DNA of 64,000 nt from Vicia villosa (Eukaryota > Streptophyta > Magnoliopsida > Fabales > Fabaceae): positions 62,001 through 126,000 of the forward strand of contig NW_026705222.1 in NCBI RefSeq assembly GCF_029867415.1, in the 5' to 3' direction. The notes under the pieces were generated by a model, which was not told the origin of the DNA, ran no database searches, and saw only the letters and a list, made by a program, of their open reading frames with translations. This document shows positions 22,493-33,687 of this stretch, piece after piece (position 1 is the stretch's first letter; every line of letters begins with the position of its first letter). The position numbers were made by a program, and so were the translations under genes.

Positions 22493-24722
22493 TGTAGCAA
22501 CCTGCCTAAAAATTATAACTTAGAGAGTCGCCACCTATTCTGAAGGGCGAATAGGAAACCCTACGCAGTATAGAGATCAGGGTAAGATACTATATTCAGG
22601 TCGAGGGAAGGTGTTAGGCACCCTCAACCCTTTCCTAAAGGCTAACATTCAAAGATAAAGGTTTACGGCAAGGTTTATAAAGAAAGGTGACAAACAGTTA
22701 ATAGGGTTAAAGACATGATTAAGATTTGGAGGAAGGGGACTCGCCTTGTTGCCAAGTGCCTACGTATCTCCTTATGGAGAATCAGAGTCAACGTAGTTCG
22801 GGGAAGGGTTGTACGCCCTTAGAGTTAGAGTTTGAATGGTTTGAAGGCTTTTTTACTGGCCTGTCGTAGTTTTGAATGAGGATGAAAATCCGTAGTTTGA
22901 AATTTGTGGTTTGAAAAAGACGGGTGTTTTAAGAGTGGGCGTACAACCCTGATTTTGATTTGTACTATTAACTGCGATAGTCGATTGATTCAATTACCAT
23001 AGTTAACAGATTAATAGTTGTATCATTACCAATTCTAATCAATTGATTTGATTATTACTAATAATGAATTATAATATATTTTTTTTAATAATTCTATGAA
23101 TTGATTTGCATTGTTACCCCTCGCAATCGATTGATTCGATTAAAAAGAATAACAAATTGAAGCGAGAGGAGAAGAACAGTTAATCATCACAACTAATAAA
23201 ATAGTTGCAACCATTTAACCAAATAAAAATTAATTTTATTTTAATTAAATAAACAAACATGAAGTATATCCCTTTTTTTATTTTATTATTAGATTAAACT
23301 AGATTTAATTAATTAATTTTAAAAGACTAAAACTAACAAAAAAATACATCCTAATAATTACTTACATAACAAAATGAAAAGAAAAATATATACATGTGGG
23401 AAACAACCGCCCCACTATTGTTGTTTCAAGCTTTGACTTTTCCAATTTATGAAGCTCCAATGGGAGCGTGACAAGTGGCGTAATTAATTAAAAATAAAAA
23501 AACAAAACAAGCATACATAGAGAAAGAACCTTTCTCCTCTTCTTTCACGATTTGTTTCTTTCACAACTTGTTTCTGCACTTTTCCTTTCTTCTTCTCCTT
23601 TTCCCAAAATTCATTTTTCTCCCCAAAATAACAAAATCCATACATCATCAAATATTTAAAAGAAAGGAAACTTACATCAAGATGGTGGGGTCGAGAGAGA
23701 CGGATCGGAATCACGGCGTTGGCGGCTTGTATTCGAGGTGGTTTTTGGAGGTTCGGTGGTTGATTGACGGCGTCGTTGAATCTGTTGAAGAGTTGCTCGT
23801 TGTTGATTGAAGCAAGGTCCAGTCGAGGTTGCGATTGTTCCGATCTGAAGTTGCTGCCGCAGCGGTTTCGTGTTTTGGCTTCGCATGATTTCTTCCACTT
23901 CTTTAACTTTACTCTTCCTGAAAAAGAAATTTGAAATAGATTGATGGTGATATCTGTAGTTAGTGATTTGGATTTGTGTTTTTATTCACTGTGTTTTGAA
24001 TGATTTGTTTTAAACATTGATGAAGACTTAGTTTTAATGGAAAATTATTTACAGAGTACAAGCAATTGTTGATTTGAATTTGTACATGGCCATGAAAAAA
24101 ACGTGAGGGTTGATGATTACAAATCTGAAACATATTGGCTTACTGTATAATTTAAAGATGATAAAGAAAGCTAGTGATTAGTTCTTGAAATTGTTAAAGA
24201 AAAAATATTTAAAGGTTAATAAAACTTAATAACAATTAGTATCTAAATTATAATAATTAGATAAAAGAATTAGAATTAGAATGGTTACCTATAGAAATTG
24301 GTTTTATGAGAAGCTAAAACTATAACGATTTTATAAGTTAATATAATTTTGGGATTTGTTAACACATATACACAATTGAAAGAGTTTTATATACATAAGA
24401 TATTTTAAGATAAAACCATCAAATATTTATCACATGGTTGAAAAATAAAAACAAATTAAAATTAGAGAGGGGAGCCTCATATTTTAATCATCAGCCAAAT
24501 AACATTGAAAAATTTTAAGAGAGGCCTCAGGTGTCATCATTGGCCAAAAGTTTGAGAAAAAAGTTTTAAAAACGGGGAGGCCTCATAGATTAATCATCGG
24601 CCAAAACAAGGTTAAAAAAACCGTAGAAAGTTTTTGTGAAAAAAAAAACTTAAAAAAGTGTAAATGAAATTTGATAGAATTGTTAGATAATTGTTGATGA
24701 AAAATGTGAAGGTGGAGTGCTC

Positions 24723-24730
24723 TATTTATA
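24723..24730 (-). promoter_or_regulatory. LTR TATA box
   Basis: The minus strand reads CACTCTATAAATAGAGCACTC, a near-ideal plant TATA box (TATAAATA), conserved in the partner LTR at 32324-32331. It is the probable core promoter for the element transcript. Confidence 0.7.
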
Positions 24731-24880
24731 GAGTGGAATTAGGTCAAGAGCAATCCTAAAAAGGAAATGATCCAACCCAAAAGGCCCATGGACCTTCTTG
24801 ATCCCCAAGATTAAGAACCTGGACGTACTTGTGTCCAGGTGCGAAAAAAGATTAAAAAAATAGTTTAAAAACATAAAAAT

Positions 24881-24953
24881 GCACCAAGCGGGAACTGAAC
24901 CCGTGACCTTTTATTTGCAAGCCTTACTTCCAAACCAACTTAGCTATGTTATT
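24881..24953 (-). other. tRNA-like segment in the inner element 3' LTR
   Basis: Minus-strand TAGCTAAGTTGG fits a pol III box A. GGGTTCAGTTCCCGC fits a T-arm/box B (GGTTCAATTCC in the partner copy at 32482-32554). Spacing is tRNA-like and an anticodon-loop-like TTGCAAA lies between. The 3' acceptor strand TTGGTGC has no matching 5' strand, so a functional tRNA is unlikely. Confidence 0.55.
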
Positions 24954-25193
24954 TATTTGAAATAAAAAGCCAATTGAAGGTGTATGAAGCATCGGTCATC
25001 ATTTTCTATTTATTAAAATATAAGCAATTTAAGAATAAACTACTATATTTTAAAATAAACTTTAAATCGAATATTTATGAAATTCAGGATGTCAATGTAA
25101 ATGAATCCAAGATTTTATAAAAAAATCCAATTTTGAAAATAATTTCGAAAACTTTTGTCACTAAAAAGTGTGGGCAAATTTTGGGGTACAACA

Positions 25194-25207
25194 GCTGCCC
25201 CTGTTCA
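25194..25207 (-). other. Polypurine tract of the inner element
   Basis: Minus-strand TGAACAGGGGCAGC precedes the 3' LTR and is identical to the tract of the outer element at 18589-18602. Confidence 0.65.
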
Positions 25208-25559
25208 ATCTTCTTAAACCTGAAGAGGTAGATTCGCATGTTCGCCATTCGTGATCTAAAGGTGGAAGATGATTGAACACTTAAGTGCCCAAAAATTTGC
25301 ACTCATCGATGCGGGAAGTAATGACGCTGGAGATGGGCTTAAAGATGCCATCCAGAAGTTGACAGAGTGTTGTCTGTGATGGAGGAATTCATCAAAATGA
25401 AGTAATGTCTTACATAAGACTACCTGGAGAGGTTCCTGAATAAGGTAGATCAATTAGGCTTTAAACAAAGCTCGGGAAGAACTGTCTTGTAGAAGATTAA
25501 CTGAGAAGCTCCTTGAAAGGGCAAGGGATGTCTTAAAAAAATCGGATAAATATGTTAAG

Positions 25560-26190
25560 GAAGATTACCTAAAAAGGTGGAGATATGTCTTAGAGAAGAC
25601 TACCTAGAAAGGCTCCTAGAAAGGATATAAAACGTCTTAAACAAGACTACCTAGAAAGGCTCCTAGAAAGGATATGAAACGTCTTAAACAAGACTACCTG
25701 GAAAGGCTATGGTACGTCTTAAACAAGACTCACCTGGAAAGGCTCTTAGATAGGATACGGGATATCTTAAACAAGACTTACCTAGAGAGGTTCCTATAAA
25801 GGGAACGATACGTTTTAAACAAAACTATCTAGAAAGATTCCTATAAAGGGAACGATATGTTTTAAACAAAACTATCTAGAAAGATTCCTATAAAAGACAC
25901 GATACGTTTTAAACAAAACCATCTAGAAAGATTCCTATAAAGGACACGATACGTTTTAAACAAAACTACCTAGAAAGGTTCCTATAAAGGTCATGGGACG
26001 TTTTAAACAAAACTACCTAGAAAGGTTCCTATAAAGGTCGTGGAACGTTTTAAACAAAACTACCTATAAAAGGTCAGGATACGTCTTACACAAGACTGCT
26101 TGGAAAGGATAGGATACATCTTAAACAAGATTGCCTAGAAAGGTTAGGATACGTCTTAAACAAGACTGCTTGGGAAGGTTGATAATTGTC
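25560..26190 (-). repeat. Tandem array of about 47-bp units
   Basis: Units contain ACGTTTTAAACAAAACTACC (or ACGTCTTAAACAAGAC), CTAGAAAGG and TTCCTATAAAGG. The 47-bp period is visible between 25901 and 25948. The unit differs from the 64-bp unit of the outer element although both arrays sit just inside the polypurine tract. Confidence 0.8.
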
Positions 26191-27904
26191 TTGGACAAGA
26201 ATACCTGGAGAGGTAAGAAATTCTTTGATTGCTTCTAGATTGTCTTTGAAGAAAGACTTGGAATGAGGTATTGGAATTGTATCTGTTAAGATTGAATCGT
26301 TGATACGATCGTATTTGCACTGTAATTGGATGATAACATCCTTTTCGATTATGAAATGACCTGAAAAGGCAGCGTTAGTTTTATGCAATGTCATGATGCA
26401 TGTGTCATGTAATGAGATTCTCAAAATAAATGAGAATTATGCATGTATGCTTATCCCACACTGCGGGATGTAAATAGTACAGGCGTGGGAAGATCAATTA
26501 TGCAACAATGCTCCTTGTATGATACTAGTGTGACTCCCCGATTATCAGAAATTTTGAGAGACGTGCTCCTTAATATGAAGGAGGGACCTTTAGAGGGAAC
26601 TCGAGTTCCACCATGTCTTGCCTGATATGCATTGCCCCAGTGTTTGATTTTTTTGAAAGATATGCCCCTAGTCAATAGGATCCTTGGTTGTATGCCCCTG
26701 TTTTAGGAAAACCCTCTGGATGTGGTTTCCCCATTCAAGAGTCTTTATCAGGAATGATCGTCTTTGATTAGACCAATTTTGAGGTCTCCTTGATGCTAAG
26801 TGTTGATTTAAATGTGAAGCAGATTCTTTTCAGAATGAGTCATGCGTTTAGGTTGCATCCTGACGGACAATGATTTGCTGAGTACTTAGGATGAGATGAT
26901 GCCTTCTATAAGACTACCTGAAGAGGTCCTTGGAAAGAAATGGGATATTGTCTTAAATAAGATCGCGCTTTAAACAAAGCTCAAAGGGATGTGTTTGTGC
27001 AGAGGGTCAAAATATTCCTATAGAGGACAGAGACTTGTTTTTTTTTTTGTGGTGTTTTAAACAAAACTTAGGAAAAGATATCTTGAAGAAGATCACCCTA
27101 AAAAGGATGGTGAACTGTCTTAGAGAAGACTCTGTACTTTAAACAAAGTTTGACAAGGTTCTTGAAAGCATAAGAGAAGTTTGAATATGTCTTAAAAGAC
27201 TAACTAAAAAAAAATTTAAGAGATGTCTTACAGAAGACTACCTAGAAAAGGTTCTTGGAAAGGAATATGTCTTAGAGAAGACTACCTAGAAAAGGTTCTT
27301 GGAAAGGAATATGTCTTAGAGAAGACTGTTTGAAAGGGTTTGAAAATAGAAAGGATAAGGTGGGTCTTTAAAAGACTGTCTGAAAAAGGCTCCTAAAAAG
27401 GGTGAGAAGTATTTGAACATGTCTTAAAGAAGACTATATGGACAGATTGAGAAGTATCCTATAAAGGTTCCTGGAAAGGATGTGAGACTGGCATTGACAC
27501 CATCTGATACTGAGTGACCTTTGCAACGTGCCCCCAGGTGATGGACTTGCCCCATGGGCTATTCAGCATCCTTGAGAGATTCCAATGGATCTTGATTAGA
27601 TTGCCCCATGTAAATGGGATAATGACGAGTTATGCCATGTGTACATATTAGCCATCCCAGTCATGAGTAAGGGATGTTTCTTCTTTTGACGAGTTTTTAA
27701 AGCTACTTCGTCAGTCAGTAGGATTTTTAGCCATTAGCCATGCCCCATGCAACTTCTCCCTGATGTTTAAACATCTGAAACTACATAGACAAGTGTACTT
27801 TGTAATGAAATTCATAAGATGCGAATGCATATGTTTGTCTTGAAAGTTTAAAAACATTTTTTTTGAATAAAACGAAGTTTTTTTTTGTAAGAAAGTGATA
27901 TCAA
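26191..27904 (-). other. Non-coding interior of the inner element with a second decayed repeat zone
   Basis: From about 26890 to 27450 related units (ATGTCTTAGAGAAGACTACC, AGGTTCTTGGAAAGG) recur less regularly. Between the zones there is only non-coding sequence. TGCCCC motifs near 27520-27745 correspond to those of the outer element. No transposon domain is visible in any frame. Confidence 0.55.
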
Positions 27905-28700
27905 CTCAAAAGTTATAGTAGACCTTAAGGAGTCGGGATACCTTTGGTAACAGTATGCTTTCGAACTAACCATGCTTCAGTTAGGACTTTTAAGGGTTGT
28001 AACGTGGCCTGGTTCACGGTTTAAAGAAACAAAGGATAGTGGCTCAAAGTTTATTTGTACCCATCCCAATCTTCGTGATGTTCTCCAGTCCTATGCTCAG
28101 TTAACTATGCATTTAGTCTCCAAAAGAATTTGGGGAATTATGACATTGACTTTTATGATGGTTCAAAAACCAAAGGTTTATCTGCAAAGGCAGTCATTCT
28201 CCTTTCTTGTAATATCTTTCCTTTTGTCAAAGGTATATAGTGACCTCTTTTCGACTTCGTTATCCCTAACTTTTGCCTGAACTGTTCGTTTTAAAACTAC
28301 AGTCAGCGGGATGTCCCAATTTTGCCTAAGTCTCCTTAATAGGTTTCGACTTAGCAGGCCCTTGCATTGCTTTCTCTTTTTTCTTTGCGGATATTGACTT
28401 CCGAACTTAATGATGACGGGGAACCATCGGTGATTATGTTCAAAGGAACAACTTGGATTAATTAAGTTAACTGAGCAACTACCCTACCCCAGGTTATGTA
28501 TTAAGGGTTTTATTTTATATGAAGGAAAACTCCTACTTCTTTAGGCTCAAAGGGGTTGACAAGGGATTAACATCCTTATATCTCCGTTATTTAGGAATTG
28601 AAACAATGCATGTACATCGTCAACACGGTCTGTTCGAAAGCGTAGTGTATGAAATTGTGGTATCGTTTTCGTCATTCTCCCTCTAAAGGTGTACGACTTT
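27905..28700 (-). repeat. Conserved non-coding block shared with the outer element
   Basis: This is the counterpart of 20801-21700, with long near-identical runs such as ACAGTATGCTTTCGAACTAA and CTTATATCTCC. It occupies the same place relative to gag and the tandem arrays. Confidence 0.75.
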
Positions 28701-28908
28701 TAACGAGAGTTGAATATCACAAATGAGAAAACCGAGTAAAAACACAGTTTTAAATATAGTGAGAACACTAGGAGTAAATCAAGACAAACGTAAGCAATGC
28801 ATTAATGATTATTGTAAAGTACACAGCATATGTCGTAAGACTAATGTTTAAACAAACGGAAAGAATTTGCGAATGAAAACAAAACTAATGATCTAAGAAA
28901 TCCTCCTT

Positions 28909-29340
28909 CTAGCCACCTATGGCTTTAGACTTGTGAGGATCTTCGAACACAATGAGCCCTTCTTCAATCAAATCTTGGATCTTGTGCTTCAATGGCCCAC
29001 AATCCTCTGTATCATGGCCAGGACTATCTGAATGATAAGCGCACCTAGCATGATGCTTGTACCCAGGAGCGGGGTTAGCTGGAGCTGAGTATGGAGGCAG
29101 CAGAGTTACCAGGTTCTGGCTGAGCAGACGTTGCAAAGCTTGAGACAGTGGCATGTACAACGGAGTGAATGATCGTTTTGGCTTGGACCTCCAGGTGCGT
29201 TGGCCACCCTGTTGCTTTTGCTGATCCATTGATCTCTTCTGCTGAAATCTTGTTGGATAATATGGTCGGGATGTTAGGTTATCCTTCCCAATGGTCCCTT
29301 GTTCTGGAGATAGAAGAGGAATCTTCTCTTAATGTCATGA
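28909..29340 (-). pseudogene. Inner element gag, C-terminal fragment only
   Basis: The open part 29229-28909 (106 codons) parallels the C-terminal gag of the outer element: LSQALQRLLSQNLVTL matches its ALQHLLKANLITL region, and CAYHSDSPGHDTEDC matches its nucleocapsid-like CAYHSNSPGHDTENC. Upstream as far as about 29340 there is weak coding similarity with stops. The N-terminal and central gag domain (present at 33687-32800 in the outer element) is absent. A working particle protein is therefore not encoded, although the RNA-binding tail is still open. Whether it is translated is unknown. Confidence 0.7.
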
Positions 29341-30071
29341 AAATGATGTGTATGCCATGCATGATATGTATGATATCTTTTTTTCTTTCTTTTTTTTGAA
29401 TAAAATATGATGCAAGAATGCCCCTGATGTATGATGAATGGAAAAAGAAATAAATAAAAAAATGATCAACACATATATATATACATATAGCACATAATCA
29501 CATAGGTTCATAGGTCCGACGTAGCGGCTCTTGGGAGCCAACCTTATTATAGGGGGGTTCTAGAAGGTCTCATGGGGTCGTTCGTAGCCTCCGAGACTTT
29601 TTGTCTCTTCGGATTTTAGAACAACTCATTTTATCCATGAGGTTCGAATTTTTGGGGTAGGTTCTCGGAGAGATCAGCCAAGTATCCAGTCCAGCCCTCA
29701 ACAAAGTCAAGCCTCATTTTGGACATTTCTGAATACTCAACCCACTCCGAGTGGAGTTATCAATGAGACTCGTAGGCGATTCATACTCCCCTATTGATCT
29801 CAAAGTTAACTCCCACACTTAGGGTTTAACACAACATAGAAAATACCAGCAATGCATATAATATATAATCAAACATTTTAAGGCAGATAAATAAACATTT
29901 AATCAAAAAAACAAAAAAAAACAAAAACAAATAAATAAATAATTTAAAATTTATTAAAAGAGATGAACCTCCCCTAAACCCTAAAAATGGCAAGTTTTCT
30001 AACCCTAAAATGCGCCCAAACCTAACCCCTGCCAAAACCTATAGGAGCATAGTATTCACCATTTAAGTGGT
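29341..30071 (-). other. Leader of the inner element
   Basis: This region lies between the PBS and the gag remnant. It is AT-rich, with no coding similarity and an AT-rich run near 29850-29960. It could hold the packaging signal, but nothing specific is recognisable. Confidence 0.45.
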
Positions 30072-30088
30072 CCCCAGCAGAGTCGCCA
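30072..30088 (-). other. Primer binding site (tRNA-Arg type) of the inner element
   Basis: Minus-strand TGGCGACTCTGCTGGGG starts two bases after the 5' LTR end. It is complementary, with one mismatch, to the 3' end I know for a plant tRNA-Arg (CCCCAGCGGAGTCGCCA). A tRNA-Arg primer is a known trait of Ogre-type elements. Confidence 0.8.
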
Positions 30089-32323
30089 GCTGTAGCAACC
30101 TGCCTAAAAATTATAACTTAGAGAGTCGCCACCTATTCTGAAGGGCGAATAGGAAACCCTACGCAGTATAGAGATCAGGGTAAGATACTATATTCAGGTC
30201 GAGGGAAGGTGTTAGGCACCCTCAACCCTTTCCTAAAGGCTAACATTCAAAGATAAAGGTTTATGGCAAGGTTTATAAAGAAAGGTGACAAACAGTTAAT
30301 AGGGTTAAAGACATGATTAAGATTTGGAGGAAGGGGACTCGCCTTGTTGCCAAGTGCCTACGTATCTCCTTATGGAGAATCAGAGTCAACGTAGTTCGGG
30401 GAAGGGTTGTACGCCCTTAGAGTTAGAGTTTGAATGGTTTGAAGGCTTTTTTACTGGCCTGTCGTAGTTTTGAATGAGGATGAAAATCCGTAGTTTGAAA
30501 TTTGTGGTTTGAAAAAGACGGGTGTTTTAAGAGTGGGCGTACAACCCTGATTTTGATTTGTACTATTAACTGCGATAGTCGATTGATTCAATTACCATAG
30601 TTAACAGATTAATAGTTGTATCATTACCAATTCTAATCAATTGATTTGATTATTACTAATAATGAATTATAATATATTTTTTTTAATAATTCTATGAATT
30701 GATTTGCATTGTTACCCCTCGCAATCGATTGATTCGATTAAAAAGAATAACAAATTGAAGCGAGAGGAGAAGAACAGTTAATCATCACAACTAATAAAAT
30801 AGTTGCAACCATTTAACCAAATAAAAATTAATTTTATTTTAATTAAATAAACAAACATGAAGTATATCCCTTTTTTTTATTTTATTATTAGATTAAACTA
30901 GATTTAATTAATTAATTTTAAAAGACTAAAACTAACAAAAAAATACATCCTAATAATTACTTACATAACAAAATGAAAAGAAAAATATATACATGTGGGA
31001 AACAACCGCCCCACTATTGTTGTTTCAAGCTTTGACTTTTCCAATTTATGAAGCTCCAATGGGAGCGTGACAAGTGGCGTAATTAATTAAAAATAAAAAA
31101 ACAAAACAAGCATACATAGAGAAAGAACCTTTCTCCTCTTCTTTCACGATTTGTTTCTTTCACAACTTGTTTCTGCACTTTTCCTTTCTTCTTCTCCTTT
31201 TCCCAAAATTCATTTTTCTCCCCAAAATAACAAAATCCATACATCATCAAATATTTAAAAGAAAGGAAACTTACATCAAGATGGTGGGGTCGAGAGAGAC
31301 GGATCGGAATCACGGCATTGGCGGCTTGTATTCGAGGTGGTTTTTGGAGGTTCGGTGGTTGATTGACGGCGTCGTTGAATCTGTTGAAGAGTTGCTCGTT
31401 GTTGATTGAAGCAAGGTCCAGTCGAGGTTGCGATTGTTCCGATCTGAAGTTGCTGCCGCAGCGGTTTCGTGTTTTGGCTTCGCATGATTTCTTCCACTTC
31501 TTTAACTTTACTCTTCCTGAAAAAGAAATTTGAAATAGATTGATGGTGATATCTGTAGTTAGTGATTTGGATTTGTGTTTTTATTCACTGTGTTTTGAAT
31601 GATTTGTTTTAAACATTGATGAAGACTTAGTTTTAATGGAAAATTATTTACAGAGTACAAGCAATTGTTGATTTGAATTTGTACATGGCCATGAAAAAAA
31701 ACGTGAGGGTTGATGATTACAAATCTGAAACATATTGGCTTACTGTATAATTTAAAGATGATAAAGAAAGCTAGTGATTAGTTCTTGAAATTGTTAAAGA
31801 AAAAATATTTAAAGGTTAATAAAACTTAATAACAATTAGTATCTAAATTATAATAATTAGATAAAAGAATTAGAATTAGAATGGTTACCTATAGAAATTG
31901 GTTTTATGAGAAGCTAAAACTATAACGATTTTATAAGTTAATATAATTTTGGGATTTGTTAACACATATACACAATTGAAAGAGTTTTATATACATAAGA
32001 TATTTTAAGATAAAACCATCAAATATTTATCACATGGTTGAAAAATAAAAACAAATTAAAATTAGAGAGAGGAGCCTCATATTTTAATCATCAGCCAAAT
32101 AACATTGAAAAATTTTAAGAGAGGCCTCAGGTGTCATCATTGGCCAAAAGTTTGAGAAAAAAGTTTTAAAAACGGGGAGGCCTCATAGATTAATCATCGG
32201 CCAAAACAAGGTTAAAAAAACCGTAGAAAGTTTTTGTGAAAAAAAAAAACTTAAAAAAGTGTGAATGAAATTTGATAGAATTGTTAGATAATTGTTGATG
32301 AAAAATGTGAAGGTGGAGTGCTC

Positions 32324-32331
32324 TATTTATA
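32324..32331 (-). promoter_or_regulatory. LTR TATA box (5' LTR, would drive the inner element)
   Basis: TATAAATA on the minus strand is in the same context as 24723-24730. Confidence 0.7.
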
Positions 32332-32481
32332 GAGTGGAATTAGGTCAAGAGCAATCCTAAAAAGGAAATGATCCAACCCAAAAGGCCCATGGACCTTCTT
32401 GATCCCCAAGATTAAGAACCTGGACGTACTTGTGTCCAGGTGCGAAAAAAGATTAAAAAAATAGTTTAAAAACATAAAAAT

Positions 32482-32554
32482 GCACCAAGCGGGAATTGAA
32501 CCCGTGACCTTTTATTTGCAAGCCTTACTTCCAAACCAACTTAGCTATGTTATT
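32482..32554 (-). other. tRNA-like segment in the inner element 5' LTR
   Basis: It is identical in layout to 24881-24953, with a box B matching the consensus better (GGTTCAATTCC). It lies about 150 bp upstream of the TATA box in element sense, that is, in U3. Confidence 0.55.
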
Positions 32555-32799
32555 TATTTGAAATAAAAGGCCAATTGAAGGTGTATGAAGCATCGGTCAT
32601 CATTTTCTATTTATTAAAATATAAGCAATTTAAGAATAAACTACTATATTTTAAAATAAACTTTAAATCGAATATTTATGAAATTCAGGATGTCAATGTA
32701 AATGAATCCAAGATTTTATAAAAAAATCCAATTTTGAAAATAATTTCGAAAACTTTTGTCACTAAAAAGTGTGGGCAAATTTTGGGGTACAACAGTGCC

Positions 32800-33687
32800 C
32801 ATGAATATGTCCACCAACTCTCTATCGTTCAAAGAAGGTCGGACCCTTCCAGCTAGATCTCTCCACTTTTGTGCGTACTCTTTTAAACTTTCTTTAGGTC
32901 CCATAGACATGCTTTGTAGTTGCATGCGAGTTGGTGCGAGATCGGAATTATATTGGTATTGCTTATAGAAAGCAACAACTAAATCTTCCCAGGTATGGAT
33001 GTTGGTACTTTCCAGTTGATAGTACCATTCGAGTTGAGTTCCAGATAAACTTTCCTGAAAGAAATGGATCCAGAGCCTCTTATCAGCAGTGTGAGGCTGA
33101 ATCTTCCTTACATAAGACCTCAAGTGTAGTTTAGGACAAGAGACTCCATCATACTTAGCAAAGGCGGGAGTTTTGAATTTTGGAGGAATAACGACCCCAG
33201 GCACAAGTCCAAGTTCTTCAAAATCCAGCCCAGGTACCTTCTGAATTTCCACACTTCTCAGACGCTCTTCTAACATCTTGTATTTGTCAACGGGATGTTT
33301 GCCCTCATGGTAATAATCCTCTTCTTTTTCAGAGAGTTCGGCAGAATCGTGGTTACTTTTTGCATCGGTTTTGATACTAGCATCATCATCTTGCTCATCC
33401 TCATCACTGTCTTCAGAGGTTTCGGCATCCCTGAGTTGCAAGATTGGTCTAAGCATTTTCACTCGAGTCTTCTTACCCTCTTTGGGAGCTTCAGCTTCTT
33501 CAACCTTTTTGAGAGGGCCTTTGAACCTTCTTCCCAGATTGAGAACACCTTTAGGTTTCTTGGTCTTCTTTTCCTTCTTAGTCAGAAGGGATTTCAGCTC
33601 ATCTTGCCCCTTGGACAAATTCAGAATCAAGGCTTGGAACTCAGTGTTTTGAGCTTGGAGATCCTTAACTGATTGTTCGAGATTCAT
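32800..33687 (-). pseudogene. Outer element gag, N-terminal and central part
   Basis: A minus-strand frame starts at the ATG at 33687 (MNLEQSVKDLQAQNTEF, a heptad-like start that may be coiled coil). Residues 30-150 are charged and low in complexity, with basic then acidic patches. The gag core follows at about residues 180-296, with KYDGVSCPKLHLRSYVRKI, WIHFFQESLSGTQLEWYYQL and KQYQYNSDLAPTR, a pattern I recognise from Ogre-type Gag. The element's own frame ends at residue 296, where the inner LTR begins; the last 27 residues of the apparent ORF are LTR readthrough. The C-terminal part is at 22492-21902. No inactivating change other than the nested insertion is visible. Confidence 0.85.

Larger units (their letters stand above)
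22493..25193 (-). repeat. 3' LTR of the inner element (2701 bp)
   Basis: In element sense it begins TGTTGTACCCCAAAATTTG and ends GCAGGTTGCTACA. It is almost identical to 30091-32794. It contains a TATA box (24723-24730), a tRNA-like segment (24881-24953), an 8-bp-stem hairpin ACCTGGAC/GTCCAGGT (24817-24840), and two GAGGCCTCA repeats at 24521 and 24577 with a degenerate third at about 24473. Open frames such as 23484-23714 and 23568-23810 occur in both LTRs only because the LTRs are duplicates; none looks like a gene. Confidence 0.9.
22493..32794 (-). mobile_element. Nested, nearly coding-free Ogre-like LTR element inserted in gag of the outer element
   Basis: The element is flanked by GTGCC at 22488-22492 and 32795-32799, an exact 5-bp duplication. 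In minus orientation it reads 5' LTR (32794-30091), tRNA-Arg PBS, leader, a C-terminal gag fragment (to 28909), conserved block, two tandem-repeat zones, polypurine tract and 3' LTR (25193-22493). Total length is 10,302 bp. No pol domain is found. LTRs differ by about six substitutions and a few A/T-run indels by hand count, so this is the youngest insertion here. It must have been moved in trans. PBS, polypurine tract and the shared block show kinship with the outer element, but the LTRs are a different family. Confidence 0.9.
30091..32794 (-). repeat. 5' LTR of the inner element (2704 bp)
   Basis: It is the partner of 22493-25193. Differences seen by eye include C/T near 22664 against 30262, the GGCGTTGG/GGCATTGG change (near 23718/31317), GAGGGGAG/GAGAGGAG, GTAAATG/GTGAATG, GGAACTG/GGAATTG and AAAAGCC/AAAGGCC, plus three homopolymer length changes. 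Confidence 0.9.

Noticed and set aside
23484..23898. Overlapping open frames duplicated at 31083-31497
   Set aside because: They are LTR duplicates in both orientations without recognisable domains; homopolymer-rich translation indicates chance.
24881..24953. Functional tRNA gene
   Set aside because: The box A and box B motifs are present but the acceptor stem does not pair, and the copy is part of a duplicated LTR.
25560..26190. 47-bp repeats resembling an array with spacers
   Set aside because: The whole period is repeated with graded substitutions, so it is a minisatellite.
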